Shown: positions 1 through 12,275, counted from the stretch's first letter. The stretch is DNA of 64,000 nt from Malus domestica (GCF_042453785.1 NC_091673.1:13115501-13179500), one strand, 5' to 3'. Numbers and translations are program-made. Notes: a model not told the origin generated them from the letters alone.

Positions 1-831
1 CTTGGGAATCTGGTAGTTGTAATTCTTCTGCAACGAGTAGACAGGCTCAGAGAAGGGCAGATATGCTAACAACACAATTACCAAGAATGGTAATATTTGA
101 ACAAGAAGCATGATGTTAGGTCCCCCTCCCTGAGACTCCTCCCTCTGATGGCCAGCTGGTCTACTAGTCCTATAAACACGACCTGTCCGAAACATGTCTG
201 ATTGACCAAAGAACGCCCTGAATATCTCATCGGGGTCAAAATCATCGTCAAAAAAGTCATTCCCACCTCTCCTCCTCCTCCTCATATTATTGTGCTGCTG
301 GTTGTACTCAAATTCATCAACCAGTCCAGTCTGATCATACTGCCTCCTCGAATCTCCATCACTCAAACACTTGAAAGCCTTGCTCACTATCTTAAAAGCC
401 TCTTCTGAACCAGGAGCCTTGTTCTTATCAGGATGAACTTTCAGTGACAATTTCCTATAAGCCTTCCTAATGTCCTCACCCGAGCAAGTCTTCTCCACGC
501 CAAGAATTGCATAATAGTCTTTGTATCTCTTAATCTTCCTAACCAACTGAATATGCTCTTCGGTATAACTAACCTCCCCATTCAAACCGCGGTCCAACTT
601 TTCCACACCGGCCCCCTTCCTAATCTCACTAGCACCCTTCTCATCAACAGAAGATGCGGAAGACCCCGAATTAATCGCCTCACACTTAACCAAAAGTGCA
701 TCAACTTGCAAATTCTGATTAAGCCGTTGTGCTATCTTAATAAATTTCAACGCACGCCCTTTGTTGCCGGAAGCAATTGCTTCTTCGGCAATTCGAACAC
801 ACCTCAAAGCTTCATCCTTATTACCTTCCAT
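1..831 (-). CDS. DnaJ (HSP40) family co-chaperone, DNAJB12/14 or AtDJB49 type; C-terminus cut off by window edge
   Basis: Read leftwards from the ATG at 831, one open frame of 277 codons reaches base 1 without a stop, so the protein continues outside the window. Residues 1-45 form the helical N-terminal region with the MEGNKDEALRC start typical of this plant family. The J domain is at about 104-169 with the HPD motif at 133-135 (KVHPDKN), which stimulates Hsp70 ATPase. An acidic, FDDDFDPDEIF-type stretch follows, and a hydrophobic segment at about 238-258 should be a single ER-membrane anchor. The last residues begin the DUF1977-type C-terminal domain. Known family members sit in the ER membrane with the J domain in the cytosol and recruit Hsp70 for quality control. 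The family usually has about 350-370 residues, so roughly 80-90 are missing. No intron is seen in the visible part. Confidence 0.93.
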   Translation of the reverse strand, partial: MEGNKDEALRCVRIAEEAIASGNKGRALKFIKIAQRLNQNLQVDALLVKCEAINSGSSASSVDEKGASEIRKGAGVEKLDRGLNGEVSYTEEHIQLVRKIKRYKDYYAILGVEKTCSGEDIRKAYRKLSLKVHPDKNKAPGSEEAFKIVSKAFKCLSDGDSRRQYDQTGLVDEFEYNQQHNNMRRRRRGGNDFFDDDFDPDEIFRAFFGQSDMFRTGRVYRTSRPAGHQREESQGGGPNIMLLVQILPFLVIVLLAYLPFSEPVYSLQKNYNYQIPK

Positions 832-1337
832 TGTCAAAAACCTAAAACTCGATAACGAGAACAAGAAATGCCGGCATGGACGAACCAGTGTTCGAATTGG
901 ACAAATCCCGATCTCAATTCGAATCCCCAAACGGGGGTTTTCGGTTCCGATTATCCAATCGAAGAATTCAATTTGTCCTAATTTAAAGGAAATAATGCAG
1001 ATTAGATTCTGATGCATAGACATTGAAACAAAGTTAAGCTCTAAATTGTTGAAATAATTACGGAGAAAATTACCTGAGAAATGGATCGGAAACTCGAAGG
1101 GTGAGTGCTTGAATGCTTGTGAGAGAGAAGGCTTTCGAGTTTTGGACACGAACAACCGGGACCAACAGCAGAGGACTCAACAGCGAGTCTCCATTTGATC
1201 GCCACCATTGAATGGTCATCCGGCCAATTAGACCACTCCACGTCGGTACTTGGTGCAGAAGAATTTTCCCTCTTATTACAAATGTTTTTTTGGTCAGAAT
1301 TATTATTACAGAGGTTCAGTCGATAGTTTTCTTTCCT
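832..1337 (-). promoter_or_regulatory. 5' leader and promoter region of the DnaJ gene, with a probable leader intron
   Basis: Minus-strand reading shows a good donor (CTCAG followed by GTAATTTTCTCC) near 1073. An acceptor-like TTTTAG lies about 843, just before the ATG at 831. This would give a 5'-UTR intron of about 230 bases, a common arrangement in plant housekeeping genes. The promoter would lie between about 1075 and the Mutator-like element that begins at 1347; no clear TATA box was found. The small open frames here look like chance. Confidence 0.4.
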
Positions 1338-1346
1338 TTTTATTTT

Positions 1347-3026
1347 GGGTAAAAGACTGTTTACTACTCTCATGTTTCGTGGTTTTCAACATTTAGTACA
1401 TCAATTTTTTTTCGTCTCAGAGTCATACCTAAAGTGTAAATTTTGGGACAGTCTCATACATCCGTTAGTCAAACTGTTAAATATCCCGTTAACTGTGACG
1501 TGGCGCCCATGTGGACAATAACTGGGCGCCACGTGGGTCCACGTGGAATTTTTTTTTTGTTAAAATAATTAATTAAATAAAAATAATAAAAAATAACCCT
1601 ATCTTCTTCCCCACCCCGAACCCCCCCTCCCTTCTATCTCCCTTCTCTTCTCTGCACCTACCCTCCCTTCTCTTCCTCTGTCTTTCGCCCTTTCTGAAAA
1701 CTAAAACCCTAAATCAAAATCAAAATCCAAAACTTCCGAATTCGATTCAACAGAGATATGGCGTGCGAGCAACGACGTTCGACAGAGATGGCGCGGCTCT
1801 GATCTGGAAGAAGAGGTGGTTGTGGGTGAGTGCACACCCACCCATTCCCCTCTGTAGAAAAATCCGAGAACACCCTCCCTTCTTTCCGATTTCTTGGTGC
1901 ACGACGGCAATAGTTTGACGATTCGAACACGACAGATCGGAAACCCGAGGAACCTGGAACCAGATATGCGGGTACGGGTAATGGTTTGGAGCCGAATAAA
2001 CCAGTTGAACCAGCCGGTGGGGAGATCGGGTCGAACGAGCAGTCGAGTAATCCGGCGGTGGAGGATTCGGTGGGCAGAGGGGCCGATGTGTGGGGGGCAG
2101 TGGGGTAGTAGGAGGACGAGATCGACGGTGGAGAAGCTGAACTGGGACTTCGGTTGCCGGGGTGATTACGGACTGCTGCGGTCATTACATTTTGGAATGC
2201 TAGATTTTAGAGGGTGGATTTCACTGAATCGGGATCCATGTTTCCTAGAAATTGAAAAGTTTTCAGATTTGGAGCTTGGATTGTAGTGTTCTTCAGTAAT
2301 CAATGGGTTGATTATAAATCTGGGAATACATGGTAGATGCAATTGCTGCTTTTTTTGGATTTTGCAGAGGAAAAAGGTTCAATTCAAGAGCGAATCATCT
2401 TGACTTTTTTCTATTTTGCCATTATAGAGTTTTTCATCTAATTTTTGTAAAGTGGTATGAGAAACTAAGAGGTGGGGGTTTATTGGATTAGAGGGTTCAT
2501 CAATGGAGTTTACTGGTGGGAAAGGTATGAAGAGAGAAAGACGGTAGCCTGGTTTTCTATTTTTCTTCTTCTTTTTCTATTTTATTTTATAATTTTGTCG
2601 GTTGCCGGGGTGAGTCGGCGGAGGAGGATAATGGCAGTGGTGGGGTTGGTACTCGATGACATGCGTTGTCGCGCTGGTGGAACGTGAAAGGTGCAGAGGT
2701 TGTGCAGAGGTTGGGTGGGTGCTCTCAGAGAGAAGGGAGGGAGAAGGGAGGGAGGGTTGAGGAAGAAGACAACTTTTTTTTTTTTTTAATGTTTAATTTT
2801 TAATTATTTTTAATATCCACGTGGAACCCTTATTGACATGTGGCGCCCAGTCATTGTCCACATGGGCGCCAACTCATCACTTAACAGAATTTCTAACGAA
2901 AAACTTAACGGATGTATGAGACTGTCCCAAAATTTACACTTTAGGTATGACTCTGAGACGAAAAAAAATTGATGTACTAAATGTTGAAAACCACGAAACA
3001 TGAGGGTAGTAAACAGTCTTTTACCC
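1347..3026. mobile_element. Mutator-like (MULE) non-autonomous element with long TIRs and a 9-bp target duplication
   Basis: The two ends are inverted repeats of about 120-150 bases: the left end begins GGGTAAAAGACTGTTTACTA and the right end is its complement. Both sides are flanked by the same 9 bases, TTTTATTTT (1338-1346 and 3027-3035), which is the size made by Mutator-type transposases. The inner parts of the TIRs also carry the CCACGTGG/GTGGCGCCCA module in both orientations. No transposase is encoded. The GC-richer interior (about 1700-2700) holds frames of 130-158 codons on both strands, none recognised. It could hold a captured host fragment (Pack-MULE), but this is not shown. Confidence 0.88.
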
Positions 3027-3045
3027 TTTTATTTTAACTAGCCTC

Positions 3046-3250
3046 TCTCCACACACGTGTGTGTGAGGGATATTTTTGCATTACGGGCGCTACGCGCCCT
3101 TAAATGTATACTGTGTTAGTTTGTCAATGTATACGTTTCAGAACACGCATTAACGTGCATGCGAGAGACATTTTTGCATCAAGGGCGCTATGCGCCCCTA
3201 AATGTGTATTGTGTTAGTTTTTTTCCATTGTAATTGTCAATGTATATGTT
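3046..3250 (+). repeat. Two diverged tandem copies of a ~100-bp unit
   Basis: Two blocks repeat in order: a GAGGGATATTTTTGCATTA-like start, then GGGCGCTACGCGCCCTTAAA (a short palindrome), then a TGTGTTAGTTT tract and a GTCAATGTATA end. The second copy begins near 3165 and carries substitutions and a short insertion. The GGGCGC-TACG-GCGCCC core could form a hairpin. Nothing coding is visible. Confidence 0.6.
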
Positions 3251-3945
3251 TAAGAAAGTATGATACCAAGTATGGAGGTAAGAGATGAAATCTAGAAGAT
3301 AGCTGCACATAACTGGAAGCAATAAATTTGAAGTTGTTGACATGGATACTTCTCACACACAGCAGTGCCTATTATGGTGTTCTCTAACATTACCTTCGCA
3401 AGCATGAAGCATGTACAATATAACTTATTTTCGTTTTCCCTGTATTTTAAAATCAATTAACTTGGGAAAGCTCATAATGTTTTCATTGGTCACTTCACTA
3501 AGGCTCGTCTTCGGCAAAGGATCATGATGATGTGAAGACCTCAATGTATTGTTGTGGAGGACAAAGCACATACTCATGAGCTATTGTCTTTGTTTGCTAA
3601 AGGACTACGTTAATAAGGGAAAAGATTTTTTACCAAAATGTAGAACAAAGGTGAAATAAAATGTGGGAGAGCAGTAAAATATGATGTTTGTGGTGCTTTT
3701 TGTACTCGGGGTCGGGGATGAATTTTATTTTATGTTTTGTTTTGTTTTTTTTTTTTATGCAAATTCGGATTTAGTGGTAACTATTGTTGTAGTTGATTTT
3801 TCAGTGGAGTTGTGTTGTGGATTGTGGGAAACAAACTAAACTTCCATGTTATTATGCAAAGACCATGATCAGAGTTTGGTTTGATGGGAACCAATTGGCA
3901 GGAAACGTATATGAAGCCCTTGGCGTCTATCCGAATTTTCAATAT
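3251..3945. other. Intergenic DNA without a recognised gene
   Basis: No frame with coding character was found on either strand. The sequence has several T-rich runs and stops in all frames. It may be old transposon debris, but no ends could be fixed. Confidence 0.5.
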
Positions 3946-3954
3946 ATAGATCTA

Positions 3955-4101
3955 GGGGTGTGATATCCATACACCCCGTTTTACTTCTCACACACCTTTT
4001 TAATTTTCTGCCGTCGGATCGGATGAATTGAATAAGATCAACGGATGGAAATTATCAAGAGTGTGTGAGAAGTAAAATGGGGTGTGTGGATAGCACATCC
4101 C
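3955..4101. mobile_element. 147-bp MITE with TIRs of about 40 bp and 9-bp target duplication (copy 1 of 2)
   Basis: The left end GGGGTGTGATATCCATACAC is matched in reverse at the right end (GTGTGGATAGCACATCCC). The flanks carry the direct repeat ATAGATCTA (3946-3954 and 4102-4110). The centre holds the TCGGATCGGATGAAT module. A relative lies at 59042-59187 with the same TIRs. The 9-bp duplication here fits Mutator-type and the 8-bp one of the relative fits hAT, so the superfamily is left open. Confidence 0.85.
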
Positions 4102-4110
4102 ATAGATCTA

Positions 4111-5580
4111 AGCAACATAAATTATACAACAAAGTCTCACGTAATTGAGGAGGAAATGAAACCGATTACAAATGTAAAAATGAAGTCAACCTTCTTATAA
4201 TTGAGATTTATAATATGAACATTCACAACTCAAAATACACAAAATTATAATAATCATGTAAGAATAGATATTGAATAGAGGACAAAAATGATTACCCAAG
4301 CCGTAAGTGCTTTGGGCAAAATGGGGATTGTGATATTAATTGAAGATTAAGAATGTTTTTGGCTGTGATGTTTGTATGTTTACTCAGTACATAGAGTAAG
4401 GAGAAAAATCATGTCTTTGTACGACATCTTACCACTCATGTCTGCATTGGTTGTGTTGTCGAAGAAGATGAAAACTCTTCTCTTGGCCAAAACATTCTTC
4501 TCAAAAGTAGTTGGGTGGACAACCGATCGCACCTTATCCACTGTGGCATGCAGCCTGCAAAATTATTTAAAGTGATATTTTGGATGCGGTCTCTAATCTC
4601 TAACACATTTTGACTAAAACCTTAATGGTATTCAAAATTTGATCAAAGTCTCTTGACTTTGTACACCTCATTATATTACTATTAATATTTATATTTTTAT
4701 AGTTTTGACATTAATTGTTTGATATGTTATGAGATTTATAATCCTATAAATTTAAAATTCCTCATTATAATACTATTAGGAACGGTTACAATAAAAAAAA
4801 TTCAAACATTTTGATTGAATAAATGGATAAAAACTATGTAACAATAAGAAATAAAAAATGGCAAAAGAATGTATCCATAGTGTTAAAAAAATTGGTACAT
4901 TTTACAAAAACATTGGTACATTTCACATATAACAAAGTGGTATATTAATAAAGAAGAATGGGTACATTATAAATAAATTAGGGTACAAATAAAAGATTAA
5001 AAAATTATGAGTACAATGAAATTTTAAAAAATATGGGTGCAAAAAGAAATTAATACATGGGTACAAATTAAAACTAAAATGAAAATACTACAACTTTAAA
5101 AAAAGGTTGCAAATTAAAAGTGGGTACAAACTAAAAATATAAATATATAATACAAAGTTTAGCCATAAAACATAAATATACCATATGTAATTTTTCTATC
5201 ATTGATTAATTATACAATGTTACGTGAAGGTAAACATATGGGCACAAATACAAATAAAACTTTAAAAAATACGGGCACAAAAAGAAATTAATATATGGGT
5301 GCAAACTAAAAATAAAAATATATAATAAAAAATTTAGTCATAAATATAAATATACTAATTGTAACATTTTTAACACTAAGGGAATATATTTAAAAATAAA
5401 AAATATTTTATTATTGAAATAATTAATGATGTTATTAATACCCAATGATCTTGATCAAAAATTGAAAAAGAATAAGATTTTAATCAATAGAGTAGCAAAA
5501 TGAGGAATGAGAACCTAATTTCTCCTTATTTAAATGTACCCACCAGTTCAAATATTTTCTGAAATGGAAGTCCATCTCTT
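4111..5580. repeat. AT-rich intergenic DNA with degenerate GGGTACAAA-type repeats
   Basis: Between about 4860 and 5340 the phrase GGGTACAAA, or close variants (GGTACATTT, GGGTGCAAA, GGGCACAAA), recurs more than ten times at irregular spacing in A-rich sequence. This is a degenerate short-interspersed array rather than a clean tandem repeat. The small frame at 4372-4575 has no recognisable motif and is not called as a gene. Confidence 0.5.
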
Positions 5581-6590
5581 CCTCCTTTGTTTTATTTTTC
5601 TGGCCGTGTGTAACTAAAACGACCCAAGTAACTCTCTAATGCGTGGAATCTTTATTGGATTATCCTTCTCCATGTTCCAATCTTTATCTATGCCTTTGCT
5701 TCCATTCAAATCTTTATCCTTCTGCACATTCAAAGAAACAAAGAAAATGAAAAGATTGACTTATTTACCAGATTGCATCGTTTATATATGAAAGGACAGC
5801 CCTGGTCATGTTATGATTTATTCTATCTTGCCGATAGAATGAAACGAAAGCAAAGAGAAACATGAGAAGGAGAAATGAAATTGATGAATGGTAAACAAAT
5901 GTTGGATGGCGAAAGAATAAATCGATGTTGAGAAAGAATTTCGAACTTTTGTCACTGATTTGATTGCTCAATTCTTTTCTCGAATCTGGTATGTTGGTTG
6001 TTCTTCTTCTAGAGAAGCACCAAGTTTTCTCTATCAATGTGTTGTCTACACGTAAAACAAAAGCTATGAAGGTATGCAAATGAACTATTTATGTTGCCTT
6101 ATTTAATATAGGTTTTTATGTGTTCTACATGTCCTTCATTTTTTCGTATTCTTTTTTCTCCATTTCTATTTTATTTGATTTATAAATACATTAAGTTCTC
6201 TTTTAATTGGCTATATAATGTGTGTGAGAGGCTTTATTAAACATGCGCACAATGGATGTCTTACACATTTGTCACATTTAACACACGTCAAGAATACAAC
6301 TAAGAAAAGTATTACTCTCTATCTTGATAGATTAAAAAACATGTATTAGCATGTCCTAACATATGATTCTGTTTTGAGGGTCTAATTTGTCAATATTTGA
6401 AAGACACTCTTGTGCTCTCTTCAAAACAATAGGCAAGACAACAATATTGTTGGGAACTTTATCTTTTGTTCGATCACATCTTCTCAGTATCTCCATTAGC
6501 CGTTAAAACCTTCTCTATTAGAAGCAACTTGTCCTACAGCTGCATAATAAGCTCATATTAAATGCTTCATTAACAACTGGAGTGTTGTCA
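5581..6590. other. Intergenic DNA, nothing recognised
   Basis: No domain-bearing frame was found. A minus-strand frame of 104 codons at 5765-6079 lacks any family signature and is treated as chance. Confidence 0.4.
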
Positions 6591-7760
6591 AATGGCATGT
6601 AGGCATACTCAATTGAAGGTGAGGTTCTGATCATGACAGAGTGCAAGAAATCCTGCATCATATTCAACCGAAACACCAATTAAAAGGCAAAAAGCTATAT
6701 AATAAATTTTAGCTGGTGTTTGTTCTAAAACTTTAATCCATAAGAACCACAAAGGAACCTAAAAAAGTAGGAACAACCACATTTTAAGCTAGAAAAACGA
6801 TAATTTTTTCTTTTTAAGTTTTTACCTATACATGCATAAAGCGTATGTCTAATTTCATGTTATATCTACAAAGAGTAAAGCAATTACAATTCATCTAATC
6901 TGAAGAGTTAGAAACGGTAGCCAACCATGCAAAGAAGTTCTCCATAAAAAAAGGAATGCAAAGAGAAGGATTTCTCAACGACAGACATCTTTTGCTCAAG
7001 ATTTCTCTTGTCAAACATTTGTTTAGTAGAAATTGTTTACCAAGCATCATGATCATGATGGTTTTTTTCTCAGGCATTTCATTAAACTATACACATAAAA
7101 CAAAATATAAAATGTCAAACAAACCAAATATTGGACTTGCCGCTTCCAGTTGCCATGGAAATCAAGTAGTCACTTCCCTTCTCTATGTTTATCTGGATAT
7201 CTTTCTTTCTGTATAGAGGACCCATAGTTGCTATCTGAAACATTAAAAAATGAAAAGTAAATAAAAAAGAAAAGGGAGACAACTAAAACACGAAAATATA
7301 GAGCAGGGGACGAAGAGAAAAGGTCTTCCCCGGAAAATTTGACCATACCAATTTGATCTCAATGGTAAGTGGGTAGTGTGCCAAAGACAGACAAAAAAAT
7401 GAAACACAAAGGAATTGAATTAAATTCCAATAAACTCCCATACAATTATATGGCATAGATGACAAATCAGTAAAAAGTGGAGAAAGGAAACCTGCTTCAC
7501 CCACAGAATCACCAGAGACAAATACCCAATCCTTGTTCATAAATCTGCAAGATAAGAAAACATAACTATATGCTAATCTTAGAACCAAACTATGTGATCC
7601 ATTGAAAAAAAAAAAACAGAAACAATGAAAAGAGTGCGGTGATCCAACAACTGCATGGAATCATAGAAGAGGAAACCTGTAATTCTCTTCAAATTTATGA
7701 GCGAGCAGTGGCTTTTGTATCATCTTCTCTTCCTGCAAAACTGTTTCAGTTTTTTCTTTT
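6590..7760 (-). pseudogene. Possible decayed spliced gene (unidentified), minus strand
   Basis: Several minus-strand pieces look like exons because they end or begin at good splice sites and join in phase. One at about 7679-7735 (begins EEKMIQKPLLAHKFEENY) ends AG/GTTTCC. It joins one at about 7491-7547 (begins RFMNKDWVFVSGDSVGEA) that follows TTGCAG. Another at about 7130-7235 (begins IATMGPLYRKKDIQINIE) follows TTTCAG but soon reaches a stop. A fourth at about 6540-6650 (begins DFLHSVMIRTSPSIEYAY) follows GATGCAG and ends in a stop. I do not recognise the family, and no start or full frame could be assembled. It may be a relic, a captured fragment or a poorly resolved gene. Confidence 0.3.
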
Positions 7761-8149
7761 TAGTTTCTTACTTTGTGTCCTTCTATATATCTCTCATCCA
7801 GCAAAACTGCTTCTTTTTGCACGATTAAGGCATTTCTTTTCCTCCTCAACCCTACTCTGCATGTTCACGTTTATCTCTCCTTGTGCCTTCTCCATGTATT
7901 GGTTTTAAATTCCGTTTTATTTTTTCTTTATTTTTTTATTTATTTATTTTTTCCAATACAGTTTTTTGTTGAGTTATGATTTTTTACCAGTTTGTCCCTG
8001 CTATTTTGTTTCTATTATTTTCAATTAGTTGTAGATTTTTTTGTTTGAGGGGCTTTATTGTCCAATTATTTTTTATGAAGCCTTGAGACACCAAACCCTC
8101 ATTTTGACTTTCTAATATTAAAGATACATCTAATACAAGGGAGTCTTAA

Positions 8150-8297
8150 TGAAGCACTTATGTTACTGTTTACTTTTAACGTTAAGGACATTTTTACTTT
8201 AAAAAGTTACTCATGATACTATTTACTTACAACACTTTTTTGTCCTTTTGGTTAAAACTCAAAATTTTCAAGTTTCTTTAATTAGTTTTCCTTTAAT
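8150..8297 (+). mobile_element. AT-rich ~150-bp MITE, diverged copy (family with six copies here)
   Basis: This copy shares the order 'ttactgttTACTTTTAACG, catttttact, actatttact, ttttgtcctttt, aaaactcaaaattttcaag, attagttttcctt' with the copies at about 13116, 29706, 33077, 35646 and 49060. It is the most degraded member along with the 49-kb copy. No coding capacity. Confidence 0.6.
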
Positions 8298-8576
8298 ACA
8301 ACTATATTTTACGGTCGAACATTATATTTAATATCAATATGATGATTGTATTATACTTGTAAACATTAATTTAAAATTAATATCAATTTATTATGAGTGA
8401 TACATTATGTAGTTTTGCCAATATTTCCAATATTTACCGTAAACTAAATATATAATTCTATAAAAAAAGGTTTTAATTGCCGTAGTTTTTTATTTTGAAC
8501 AATATTTCAATCTAATTTAGAATACGAGAGCGAAATTCAAACTGTGTTGCATAGGAGAGGGTACATTGTTCCTAGT

Positions 8577-8975
8577 CAAGGTTTTAAAAGGTGCTAGGTG
8601 CTAATAGGACGGCGGGTGCGGATCTTGCACCTAAGCGTTTAGGCGGTGGCCTAGGCGGTTTTTATAATTATAATTAAATTTATTATATAACATATAAATA
8701 AAGTCTATTTATACTTAAAAAAATACATAATATTGTATTCGGGTTAATTACAAAATAAAATAATATATAAATTATAAAGTATCAGAACATATTGAAAACA
8801 TGGAGAACAAGCATATAACGAGTGTTCATCCAAATATCTACAAGTCTCTTATAATTTAGCGAAAAAATAAAATACAAAATGAAACTAATTTATTTTTTTG
8901 TTTTAGTGAGAGTCGCGACCCGCCAATGCCTACATAGAGTGCCTAGGCAGTCCTAAGTTCAATTTCTTAATTTTC
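8577..8975 (+). repeat. Dispersed repeat with GGTGCTAGGTGCTA / CTAGGCGG modules
   Basis: The segment begins AAGGTTTTAAAAGGTGCTAG and contains several AGGCGG/CCTAGGCGG words, then an AT-rich body with a poly-A-like stretch. A shorter relative in the opposite orientation lies near 31180-31312. It looks like a dispersed non-coding transposon family, but ends and class were not resolved. Confidence 0.45.
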
Positions 8976-9129
8976 AAATGCATAAGAATTAATCAAGGTA
9001 TAACAACAACTCTACAGATAAAATGACATTTTTACTCTCTTAAATGGTCATAAGTCAGTCTTTTGAGCTTGTGGGATAAATAGGGTGAATTAAGGGTCCC
9101 CTACGTTTGTTTAGCCCTCCTTCAATATC

Positions 9130-9300
9130 GTTTGTATCCAAAAAAAAACAAAAAACAAAAGAATTGCATAAAACAAGCACGAAATAACAACTTTGAAGGC
9201 ATTCCCCTTCGGAGCAAACCCTACTTTATTGGTTTTTGCTTCGGTTGCTTGCATAAAACAAGCATGAAATAACAACTTTATAATAAATAGAAAGTTTATG
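9130..9300 (+). repeat. Short tandem duplication (~75-bp unit)
   Basis: The words TGCATAAAACAAGCA(C/T)GAAA and TAACAACTTT occur at about 9165 and again at about 9250 in the same order. This suggests a local duplication just downstream of the RING gene. Confidence 0.5.
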
Positions 9301-9379
9301 CTTCCCATAGAAACAAACGATGCAGTTGCTTAGTTATTGAAGGGGTAGCAACAAAGCCATTTTCTGCTCTGGCACCGGC

Positions 9380-12179
9380 TTACTGATTCACGTCGGGGAA
9401 AAAAGAAGTTAAAGAACCGGCGGCTTCTGGAAACAGTCGTTGAGGTTGGACCCCATTTCCTTCCTGGACATGGCGATGATCGTTGGTTGCTGATGACAGG
9501 CTAGAGTTCATGTTCACAGAAAATGGAATGGAGTCTGCAGTCTGTCCAAGTGAAGGTGTTGTCTGCCCTTTCCAAAGCCAGTGCATCAAGTCATTTGATC
9601 TTCCCATGGAAGCGTGCGCCACTTGTGAAGGGAAATTGGTTGGCAGCTGCTGCCGGAAGTTGGAATGAAGGGGATCATTGCTTCTTTGATAACCGAAACC
9701 AAATGGGGATTCATAACTGGTTTGAACACGCACGAGACATGGAAAAGGTGCATGCAATTAAGATTCAAGATGGTATTAAGAAAAATGAAGGACAATGAAC
9801 ACAATGCGGTTTTCAAAATGACTTGGGAGATTTGAGTATATCGAAAGCTTACCCGCCCTCAACAACTAGAGGAACAAATGGTGCATTTGGCATGCCAATA
9901 TAATCAATCCCGGAACTCAAGGTTGCCGATGGATACAAAGACCAATTAGCACCACCAGTATAGTCACCGGTTGAAAGCAAATTGGTACAGCTATCACAAA
10001 TTAAAGGTTCGGGTCTCCAGTCAATCCTGGAAGGATTCGAAGGAAATACCTCGCTGGGTACCGGAAGGCCAGTCCATTGATTGTAGGTATAAGGATTACC
10101 AGAAAAGACCGAATAAGGGTCAAGCAAACCCGCTTCAAAATGTGGTTCTGAGCCTGTTGTGAAACTAGTTTTATATCAACTGATAATTTGAACTTAAGGT
10201 GAAAGCAAAAGAAGATGAACTTACTGTGACGGGTAGGCGATAACCATCCCATTTCCCTACAAGTTTTGAAACATACATATATAAGGCAAAGATCAAAAGA
10301 GGCACTAATCATGTTGTGAAGTTCAATAAACTGCTTGGAAATAGATGTGAGTTTCATGATTTCTGCACACGTTAACTTTTTTCATTGATTCTGTTTGCAC
10401 TTGGAGCACACCGAAATTATCTCTCGTTATGTTCCTACGGTCCTCTTGGGCCATAATCTCTAGAGAAGAATCAGAATATCAGCAACCTAATTATTTCTGT
10501 TTGATATAAAATCTATCAAAAGGAAAGAATTGAAGCACAACTAGCAAATGCCAATTGAAGTAACGGGACACAAGTTAATTTAACATATCAATCTGACCTA
10601 TTAAATAGACAGCCTACTCAACACGAATTTACAGTTTTCACATGTTAATAAAACAGAACGATTTGTATATTCTGATGACAATTAAGATGACATGAGAGCA
10701 ACATCTAACACAAAAGCAGAAGGAGAGTAAGGAGCTTGCAGAGTCGAAACAGTGTTTACCATTCACCGTGATGGAAACGGCGTAGCATAGTTCCCTGTAG
10801 CCCCTGAAACATCCACAAACGTATTTACGAACTAAGAAATATTTTTACAAAGAACATTAAACATCCAGGTATGGTGTGCGATGGACAATGCTACTCACGA
10901 AATGGATGAAATTTACAGTCTAACAATATAAATTGGTTTTATCTATTTACAGATTTATAAACTACGCACATTAGTTATCGCATCTTGTTATGTAGGGGGG
11001 TGCACATCGTATTGTTTCTTGGCTCATACTCGCGATTCACTCAAATTTTACAACTTCTGTGAAGCTTGTTTGATTTGAAAAGAAAAAAAAATATTGATAA
11101 ATGCTGTGATTACTTTTACCATGTCAAGGAACTCTATAGGACTGTCCTCATAATCCATCTCGTCCTCAGATAGGTCGGGCTCACGGTCAGGGCTACGAGA
11201 TACATAGTACCTCCATTTGCCATTCTCAATTTCGCGACAATTAGGGCATTCCATGATACCCTTTACATTGAATGCAGAACCAATGCAATCTGAAGAAACA
11301 AGAGAGATAAGCATAAACCAGCACACTACATTTAGACCAAAAGCCATTTGAAATAGCTCCAACCAAGTTTAATGAGAAAACCAACAACTATGAATTAACT
11401 CAATTTAAACACCCTTGAGTTCTAAGATTTACATCAATGCTGTTGAAACAACCAATTTTCGAACAACTTAGGCACACAGAATCGCAAAAACAAATTTCGG
11501 ACAACCTGATTTTTCGAAATCCTCCAATGTTTTCCTGATCCACATTTAAACAACACAGATAGCCTTGTTTTTCATGAACACACATTCAGGACATTGACTA
11601 TTGAACTCATAGTGTCGGTAGTTCCAGCATCAACACACATTCAGGAAATAACAAAACAGTAATTGTGAACAAATATTAACTCCATAGTTATATTTACATA
11701 CACAAGTATATGTGTGTGTGTATATATAGTAAATCCCAAAAACTGTAGAATTTTTAATATGTTGTGCTGAGCTGACCGCTAAAAGAGGAGTGTCAAAATC
11801 GATATCCTATAAATATACAAAGGATATACATACACAACATTAGGAAAAAAATTCAGTTAAAGCAAAAAAAAAAATTGTTCAAAAAAGGAAATAAAATTAG
11901 AGAAAATGATTTTTGCACGTTTTTTTCTCATTCTACACATCGCGGTTTTTTTTGTTCATTGATTCCTCTTCAAACTCAGCTCGATTAAAAGGCCAGAAAT
12001 AAACCCGGGTGTGCATGCGAAAAAAATGGTATGAAAATCAGCTCACCGAGGTGAAACAAGTGAGAGCACTGAAGCTTGACGATAGTGCGGCCACAGTTGT
12101 CAGAGACGCCCTCCATGCAGATGGAACATTTCACGGCTGTGGCGTCGTCGGATGACAAAACGGACGACGGAGAATCCAT
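9380..12179 (-). CDS. RING-H2 zinc-finger E3 ubiquitin ligase, RFI2-like (six exons, 338 aa)
   Basis: Minus-strand exons 12047-12179, 11120-11289, 10760-10803, 10225-10256, 9853-10153 and 9380-9716 join in phase with GT-AG introns to 339 codons including the stop. Exons 3 and 4 are only 44 and 32 bases and are the least certain. The RING-H2 ligands are C18, C21, C38, H40, H43, C46, C59 and C62. They sit in a sequence (VKLQCSHLFHLDCIGSAFN, then ECPNCREIENGKW) that closely follows Arabidopsis RFI2, a regulator of phytochrome signalling and flowering. RING-H2 proteins recruit ubiquitin-charged E2 enzymes. The C-terminal two thirds is rich in S, P, N and G, has no known domain and is probably disordered. 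Start: first ATG, 17 residues before the first RING cysteine. The gene is divergent from the downstream TCTP unit. A different RFI2-family paralogue name is possible. Confidence 0.85.
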
Positions 12180-12261
12180 TTGCGCTGTTCAAGCACACGA
12201 GAAACGGCAGGGAGAAAGAGTGTAAAGAGGAGCAGAGAAGCAGAGAGGAGCAAAAAGACGC

Positions 12262-12275
12262 AGATATTTATACGG
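12262..12275 (-). promoter_or_regulatory. TATA box of the RFI2-like gene
   Basis: Minus-strand reading gives CCGTATAAATATCTGCG, a strong plant TATA element about 90 bases upstream of the ATG at 12179. This would place the transcription start near 12240 with a leader of about 60 bases. Confidence 0.6.

Noticed and set aside
1709..2286. Overlapping frames of 130-158 codons inside the first Mutator-like element
   Set aside because: They overlap on opposite strands in GC-rich DNA, show no domain, and no splice or start context favours either. Kept only as a possible capture.
4860..5340. Irregular GGGTACAAA repeats as a CRISPR-like or clean tandem array
   Set aside because: Units vary in sequence and spacing and the host is a plant; it is degenerate AT-rich repeat.
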